This document shows, in pieces, positions 59,513 through 64,000 of a stretch of DNA of 64,000 nucleotides. The first letter of the stretch is position 1; each line of letters opens with the position of its first letter. The notes beneath the pieces are model-generated. The model saw only the letters and a program-made list of their open reading frames with translations. It was not told where the DNA came from and searched no databases. Where the stretch lies: contig JAHDXW010000009.1 of the NCBI GenBank assembly GCA_023383015.1, positions 59,657 through 123,656 on the forward strand, written 5' to 3'. This DNA is from Paracoccaceae bacterium. Its GTDB lineage: Bacteria; Pseudomonadota; Alphaproteobacteria; Rhodobacterales; Rhodobacteraceae. A program made the position numbers and the translations under genes.

Positions 59513-60241
59513 ATGGGTCAGGAACTGGCAGGCAGGGTCGCGGCGGTGACGGGGGCGGCATCGGGCATCGGGCTGGAGTGCGCCCGGGCGATGCTGGAAG
59601 CCGGCGCGCGGGTGGTGCTGATCGACCGGGCAGAGGCGGTGCTGCGGGCGCAGTGCGCACGGCTGGGGGCGGGGGCGGTCCCGCTGGTCGTCGACGTCAC
59701 CGACGCCGCGGCGGTGAAGGGCATGATGCCGGCGATCCTGGCGCGCACGGGGCAGCTGGACATCCTGCACGCCAATGCCGGGGCCTATGTCGGCGGGCCG
59801 GTGCTGGGCGGCGACCCCGATGCCTGGGACCGGGTGCTCGCGCTCAACGTCAACGCGGTGTTCCGCAGCGTCCATGCGGTGCTGCCGCACATGGTGGCAC
59901 GCGGGACCGGCGACATCATCGTGACGAGCTCGATTGCCGGGGTCGTTCCGGTCGTGGGCGAGCCGGTCTACACCGCCTCCAAGCACGCGGTGCAGGCCTT
60001 CGTGCACACGCTGCGGCGACAGGTGGCGGCCGCGGGGCTGCGGGTCGGGGCGGTGCTGCCAGGGCCGGTGATCACCGCGCTGATCGACGACTGGCCGAAG
60101 GAGAAGCTGGAGGCCGAGCGCACCCGGGGCGGGCTGATGGAGGCCGCCGAGGTCGCGGCGGCGGTCATGTTCATGCTGACCCGGCCGCGCAGCGTGACCG
60201 TCCGCGACCTGGTGATCCTGCCGCAGCGCAACGACCTCTGA
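59513..60241 (+). CDS. Short-chain dehydrogenase/reductase
   Basis: 242 residues. Cofactor motif [11 protein letters not shown] (TGxxxGxG), NAGAYVGG, and the catalytic Ser-Tyr-Lys in [15 protein letters not shown]. It is likely an NAD(P)-dependent alcohol/polyol dehydrogenase. It follows the ATPase gene by 27 bases, so belongs to the LacI-controlled operon and probably oxidises or reduces the imported sugar or polyol after uptake. Confidence 0.93.
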   Translation: MGQELAGRVAAVTGAASGIGLECARAMLEAGARVVLIDRAEAVLRAQCARLGAGAVPLVVDVTDAAAVKGMMPAILARTGQLDILHANAGAYVGGPVLGGDPDAWDRVLALNVNAVFRSVHAVLPHMVARGTGDIIVTSSIAGVVPVVGEPVYTASKHAVQAFVHTLRRQVAAAGLRVGAVLPGPVITALIDDWPKEKLEAERTRGGLMEAAEVAAAVMFMLTRPRSVTVRDLVILPQRNDL

Positions 60242-60320
60242 GTCGCCTGCCCGCGCCACTGCCGGGACCGCCGCCCGGCGCCTGCGCCGTGCCTCTCCCG
60301 GCCGCGCCCGCGGCCGCGGT

Positions 60321-63053
60321 TCATCCCGGCGGGCGCGCCTCGGCAAACACGAAGCGGCGGTAGAGCCGGCCGATCCCGATCAGCGCGAGCCCGAGGCCGA
60401 GGAAGGAGGCGACGCGGAAGAGGCCGGTGAGGTCGGACATGTCGTAGAGGAACGCCTTGGCGACGGCGGCGACGAGGACGGCCAGCGCGAGGTGCCGCCA
60501 CGCCCCGGCCCGTGTCAGGATGCCGACGGCGAGCAGGGCAAGGGCAAAGCCGATCCAGACGGCGGAATAGGCGTAGAGTTCGAGGTCGCCCGGGTTCCCG
60601 TCGCGCCAGACGCCGGGCCGGCCGGGCACCGGCCAGACACCGAGGGCAAGCTCGCTGCCCTGGAAGGCGTGGCGCACCTCGAGCGTGACCCATAGGAAGG
60701 CGAGCGCCCCGGCCAGCACCCTCAGCGCTGCGCCCGCGCCCGCGCCGAAGGCCGCGCCGCGGCGGGCCGCGAGCAGGGCGAACAGCACCGCGGGCAGGAG
60801 GTAGGCCAGGCCGAGAAGGTTGGCGAGCGGCCAGTCGCCGACAGGATGCGGGACGACGAGCGGGTTGTCGCGGAGCGCGGTGAGCGTCACCACCTGCAGG
60901 GCGGCGAGCGCGGCCAGCGTGCGGCCGCCCCAGAGCACCCAGGGCCAGCGTCCGGTCGCCTGCGTCGACAGGAGCGCGAGCGAGGCGATCAGCCACCAGG
61001 CCGTCTGCACTGCCTGGTCGAACAGCGGGTAGCCCGGCGCGTCGATCGCCCCTGCGGTCCACAGCCGGAGCTGCAGCGCCACCCCCAGGAAGCCGAGGCC
61101 GAGGCCTGCGGCGGCGGCGGCGGCGGCGAGCGGGTCGCGGTCGGGCGGGCCAAAGCGGGGGGCGGAGGCCAGGAAGGCCGCCGCGGGCAGGCCGTAGGCG
61201 TAGCTGACCCAGCCGAGCCAGGGCGGCAGCCCGCCCGCATACTTCAGCACCTGCGGGTTGAGCACGAGGCGCACCAGCACCGCCGCGATCGCCACCGCGG
61301 CGATCGCGCGCAGCGCCGGCACCGGCAGGCGCGTCCAGAACCAGCCGAGCGCCAGCACCTCGAGCGCGAGCGCCACCGTCAGCCAGCCCTCGCGCATCAG
61401 GCAGGCAAAGGCGAGCGCAAGCGCCGCCGTCACCCCGGCGGCGTAGAGGCCGAGCGGCGTCGTCCCCGCCGCGGCCACCGGCCCGGCGCGCAGCCGCACC
61501 GCGGCTCCGAGGAAGGCCACCGCCAGCCCGCCCGCCAGCGCCGCCCAGCGCATGTCGATCTCCAGCTCGCCGATCTTCCAGTACCCGAGCGCCAGGAGGT
61601 AGAGCGGCATCGCCACCGACAGCCCCGCCCAGAGCGCGGGGCGCCGGGCGCGGCCGAGCGCGAGAAAGCCGCCCACCCCGAACAGCAACGCGAAGCCCGC
61701 CAGCGCGCGGGCGAAGACGGCAAAGCCCTCGGGCATGGCGAAGGGGCCATAGCCGGGGTGAAAGGCCTCGATCCCCTGTGCGGCAAGGTCCGCGCCCGGC
61801 GCCAGCACGGGCGGCACCGGCCAGAGCGCGAGCGCAGCGGCGACGGCGAGGGCGGCAATGGCCGCCATCGCCTCGAAGGCCGCGCGGCGCAGGCCGAGCA
61901 CCCCTGCCAGCGCCGCATGGGCCCCGAGCGCGGCGAAGGCAGGGCCGTTGAAGTCGCAGGCAAGCGCGAGCAGGACGAGGAGCGCGCCGGCCAGCGCCGT
62001 GCCGGCCAGCGCCAGCCCAGGCCCCGCCGCCCAGCCGAGCGCCGCCGCCGCCCCGCGCGCGGCCGACCCCTCGGCCGCCCGCTCGCCGCGGCCGAGAAGC
62101 GCGAAGGCCGCCGTCAGCGCCAGCGCATGGGCCGAGAGCACCCCCTGGTCGGCCGGGCCGAAGGGGCCGGCCAGCCACAGAACCGGCCAGCCGAAGCCCC
62201 CTGCCAAGCAGGCGAGCGTCAGGAACGGCCAGGGCCGGAAGCGCACGAGCGCCAGGCAGGCGGTCGTCAGTACTCCCAGATACAGGAACACGGGCAGCGC
62301 CTGGGGCACTTGCGAGGCCACCAGCGCCGGCACGAGATAGCCGCCGGCCAGCCCGAGCAGAGCCACGAACCAGCCCTGCCGTGCGGCGAGCGCCAGCCCC
62401 GCGAGGCTGACCGCAGCCAGCCCGCCGAAGGCCGGGGCCGCGCCGATCAGCGAATAGAGCCCGTGGGCGGCGTAGACGCTCGCATAGAGCGCGAAGACGC
62501 CGGCCGCGGTCAGCGCCGGGCCGACCGGGTCGGGCCGGCCGCCGCGGCGCAGCGGGTGGCGGTGCGCCCACTCCCCTGCCGCCACGAGCCCCCCGCCGAG
62601 CAGCAGGCCGAGTGCCACCCGCATTGCCGGGCCGAGCCACCCCTGCTCGACCGCGTAGCGGAAGAGGAACACTGCCGCGAGCGCGACGGCAAGGCCGCCA
62701 AGCCAGACCATCCAGCGGGAGGTGAACGCCTCTTCCAGCCCCGGCCGCGGTGGCGCGGCATCCAACGGGGTGGGCGCGGCGGGCGCCCCTGCCCCGGCGT
62801 CACCGGCGGCCGCTCCGGCGGGTTCGGGCAGCGGCACGGGTTCGGGCAGCGCCCGGGGACCGGGCAGGGCCTCCGGCGCGGGCCCCGGCTCCGGCGCGGC
62901 CGGGAGCGGCGCGGCGCCTTGCTCCAGCGCCCTCAGCCGCCCCTCGATCTCGCGCAGCCGCCCGGACTGCGTGAAGAGCAGGATCGGCGCGATTGCCGCG
63001 CCGATCACCATCCAGATGCCGACCAGGATGCCGAGCAGCATGAGACCGCTCAC
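60321..63053 (-). CDS. Large DUF2339 polytopic membrane protein
   Basis: 910 residues from a proposed GTG at 63053 (Met at 63041 is an alternative). The N-terminal part has one span and a glutamate/proline-rich coiled-coil-like region (RLREIEGRLRALEQG, residues 31-45), then more than twenty spans. The segment SRWMVWLGGLAVALAAVFLFRYAVEQGWLGPAMRVALG and the C-terminal DMSDLTGLFRVASFLGLGLALIGIGRLYRRFVF match DUF2339 (PF10101). Function is unknown in the family. It is convergent with the SDR gene and divergent from the cyclase-family gene. Confidence 0.9.
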   Translation of the reverse strand: MSGLMLLGILVGIWMVIGAAIAPILLFTQSGRLREIEGRLRALEQGAAPLPAAPEPGPAPEALPGPRALPEPVPLPEPAGAAAGDAGAGAPAAPTPLDAAPPRPGLEEAFTSRWMVWLGGLAVALAAVFLFRYAVEQGWLGPAMRVALGLLLGGGLVAAGEWAHRHPLRRGGRPDPVGPALTAAGVFALYASVYAAHGLYSLIGAAPAFGGLAAVSLAGLALAARQGWFVALLGLAGGYLVPALVASQVPQALPVFLYLGVLTTACLALVRFRPWPFLTLACLAGGFGWPVLWLAGPFGPADQGVLSAHALALTAAFALLGRGERAAEGSAARGAAAALGWAAGPGLALAGTALAGALLVLLALACDFNGPAFAALGAHAALAGVLGLRRAAFEAMAAIAALAVAAALALWPVPPVLAPGADLAAQGIEAFHPGYGPFAMPEGFAVFARALAGFALLFGVGGFLALGRARRPALWAGLSVAMPLYLLALGYWKIGELEIDMRWAALAGGLAVAFLGAAVRLRAGPVAAAGTTPLGLYAAGVTAALALAFACLMREGWLTVALALEVLALGWFWTRLPVPALRAIAAVAIAAVLVRLVLNPQVLKYAGGLPPWLGWVSYAYGLPAAAFLASAPRFGPPDRDPLAAAAAAAGLGLGFLGVALQLRLWTAGAIDAPGYPLFDQAVQTAWWLIASLALLSTQATGRWPWVLWGGRTLAALAALQVVTLTALRDNPLVVPHPVGDWPLANLLGLAYLLPAVLFALLAARRGAAFGAGAGAALRVLAGALAFLWVTLEVRHAFQGSELALGVWPVPGRPGVWRDGNPGDLELYAYSAVWIGFALALLAVGILTRAGAWRHLALAVLVAAVAKAFLYDMSDLTGLFRVASFLGLGLALIGIGRLYRRFVFAEARPPG

Positions 63054-63290
63054 GATGGCGCCCCCCGATCCGCCGCCGCCGCGCCGCGGCCCGCCGCGCG
63101 AGCCTGCCCCGAAACCCACTCGCCCCGCAAGTGCCGTACCGGCCGTCACGGAGCCGGCACGGCGCGGGATCGCGGCGGCCCCCGGCCGACGGCCGCGCCG
63201 GCCCGGAACCCGGGCCGGAGGCGATGGCGCAGGCCCGCGGGCCGCCCGGCCCCGTGGCACGGGCGCGCGCATTGCACGCGCCGCCACTGC

Positions 63291-63320
63291 TCCGCAATGC
63301 GGTACGATGGTTCCGCAATG
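63291..63320. repeat. 21-base-spaced direct repeat upstream of the cyclase-family gene
   Basis: TCCGCAATG occurs at 63291-63299 and 63312-63320, exactly two helical turns apart, directly before the promoter boxes. It may be a tandem activator or repressor site. Confidence 0.5.
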
Positions 63321-63323
63321 TGA

Positions 63324-63352
63324 TTGACCGTACTGCGATGCAACTGTATCGT
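63324..63352 (+). promoter_or_regulatory. Promoter of the cyclase-family gene
   Basis: TTGACC (63324-63329) and TATCGT (63347-63352), 17-base spacer, 64 bases before the ATG, immediately after the direct repeats. Confidence 0.5.
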
Positions 63353-63415
63353 GCGATTGGCCGGCGCGGTGCCATGCAGCGCGGCGGTGCGGGCGGGCAA
63401 AGGGGAGGGCGCGGG

Positions 63416-64000
63416 ATGGTTATGGTTCGGGGGATTGCCTTCGAGGGCAACCGCGACAACGGGCTGGGGCTGGAATTCTACGACCTCAGCCACCGCTTCG
63501 GCTTCCAGCATCCGAACTGGCCGTACTTCGAGGACGTCCGGATCGAGCGGCTGCACTACATGGCCAAGTCGGGCGTGCTGAGCCAGCGGATCACGACGAC
63601 GATGCACGCCACCACCCACATCGACGCGCCGGCGCATGTGGTGCAGGGCACGCCCTTCATCGACGAGGTGCCGCTGCCGCATTTCTTCGGGACCGGCATC
63701 GTGGCGGCGGTTCCCAAGCAGAAGTGGGAGCCGATCACCGGCGAGGACCTCGAGCGCGCCTGCGGCCATGCGATCCGGCGCGGGGACGTGCTGATCGTCA
63801 ACACCGGCTGGCACCACCGCTACGAGGACGGCGACTATTTCGCCTACTGCCCGGGTTTCGTGCCCTCTGCAGCGGAATGGATGATCGCCCGCGGCGTGAA
63901 GGTGGTTGGCCACGACACCCAGGCCAACGACCATCCGCTGGCGACCGCGATCGGCCCGCAGCGCAACGGCCCGCTGCTGCCGCACCTGGCCGAGGAATAC
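63416..64000 (+). CDS. Cyclase-family metal hydrolase (kynurenine-formamidase-like), C-terminus beyond the window
   Basis: 195 residues visible, no stop before the window end. The family metal motif HxxTHxDxPxH is complete: HATTHIDAPAH from His64. EFYDLSHRFGFQHPNWP, DVLIVNTGWHHRY and VVGHDTQANDHPLATAIG fit PF04199 cyclases, which hydrolyse formyl or cyclic amide bonds. Substrate not known. The ATG at 63416 follows AGGGGAGGGCGCGGG; an in-frame ATG at 63422 is an alternative. It is divergent from the DUF2339 gene. Confidence 0.88.
   Translation, partial: MVMVRGIAFEGNRDNGLGLEFYDLSHRFGFQHPNWPYFEDVRIERLHYMAKSGVLSQRITTTMHATTHIDAPAHVVQGTPFIDEVPLPHFFGTGIVAAVPKQKWEPITGEDLERACGHAIRRGDVLIVNTGWHHRYEDGDYFAYCPGFVPSAAEWMIARGVKVVGHDTQANDHPLATAIGPQRNGPLLPHLAEEY

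Larger units (their letters stand above)
63054..63415. other. Intergenic region between DUF2339 and cyclase-family genes
   Basis: 362 bases without a supported gene. The left about 200 bases are very GC-rich. The right third (63291-63352) is AT-richer and holds a 21-base-spaced direct repeat and a promoter toward the cyclase gene. No hairpin terminator or RNA gene was recognised. Confidence 0.7.

Noticed and set aside
60846..63323. A long plus-strand open frame opposite the DUF2339 gene
   Set aside because: It reads as RHRRQRQ-type low complexity and mirrors the membrane protein's codons; no start or ribosome-binding site fits.
1..64000. CRISPR arrays, tRNA or rRNA genes, insertion sequences, prophage genes
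   Set aside because: Looked for regularly spaced repeats, cloverleaf-like segments and transposase/integrase motifs; nothing convincing was seen. Short or diverged RNA genes could still be missed by eye.

Overview
This window comes from a very GC-rich (about 70-75%) alphaproteobacterial chromosome, most likely a member of the Rhodobacterales (Paracoccaceae/Rhodobacteraceae-like). The reasons are an F0 ATP synthase operon in the order atpI-B-E-F'-F with duplicated b/b' subunits, an IalB-family secreted protein, a pyrB-linked dihydroorotase homologue without its metal-binding HxH motif, the hda-ppk-ppx arrangement, and many TTGxxx-17-TAxxxx promoters. No rRNA, tRNA, CRISPR array, insertion sequence or phage gene was recognised. 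The window is mostly core chromosome with several accessory metabolic cassettes.

Layout. 1-2.1 kb (minus strand): ATP synthase F0 genes, with atpF cut by the window edge. 2.2-10.6 kb: an ArsR-type regulator, rlmN, ialB-like, an Rhizobium-type asparaginase, rpmI-rplT, pheS (without infC or pheT beside it), a small Tat lipoprotein, and two tandem trypsin-like secreted proteases that share a nearly identical 486-bp core. 11.0-15.1 kb: an arsenate resistance operon (an ArsR-ArsC fusion protein, an arsenate-linked GAPDH and the efflux protein ArsJ), followed by an orphan pstB. 15.2-19.2 kb: ppsA, then a SIS-domain isomerase/creatininase pair preceded by two striking inverted repeats. 19.2-25.2 kb: AI-2E-type permease, hda, ppk1, ppx, ydcH-like. 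25.3-27.3 kb: purE-purK-nudix. 27.3-30.9 kb (minus): a translationally coupled M42 hydrolase, FGGY kinase and ureohydrolase operon. 31.1-32.3 kb: a lower-GC S41-like peptidase gene that looks acquired.

32.4-42.4 kb is a sugar-acid region: an aldo/keto reductase, a lactonase, an MFS transporter and L-fuconate dehydratase (interrupted by zapE on the other strand) fit the non-phosphorylating L-fucose route. A UxaA-family dehydratase/hydrolase is divergent from a GntR regulator that heads an isomerase-PfkB kinase operon. 42.5-46.1 kb: pyrB, a membrane protein, the pseudo-dihydroorotase and plsY. 46.1-52.4 kb: a cation diffusion facilitator, SH3-domain protein, 2-hydroxyacid dehydrogenase, two small membrane/lipoproteins and a dimethylglycine-dehydrogenase-like flavoprotein. 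52.6-60.2 kb: a LacI-controlled carbohydrate ABC transporter with its own FAD oxidoreductase and SDR. 60.3-63.1 kb: a giant DUF2339 membrane protein, divergent from a cyclase-family metal hydrolase cut by the right edge.

The most interesting items are the ArsR-ArsC fusion with an internal ribosome-binding site, the M42/FGGY/ureohydrolase operon, the paired 6-4-6 inverted repeats upstream of the SIS/creatininase pair, the protease gene pair with signs of gene conversion, the pseudo-dihydroorotase, and the apparent CTG start of Hda. All calls come from reading the sequence; no database search was run.
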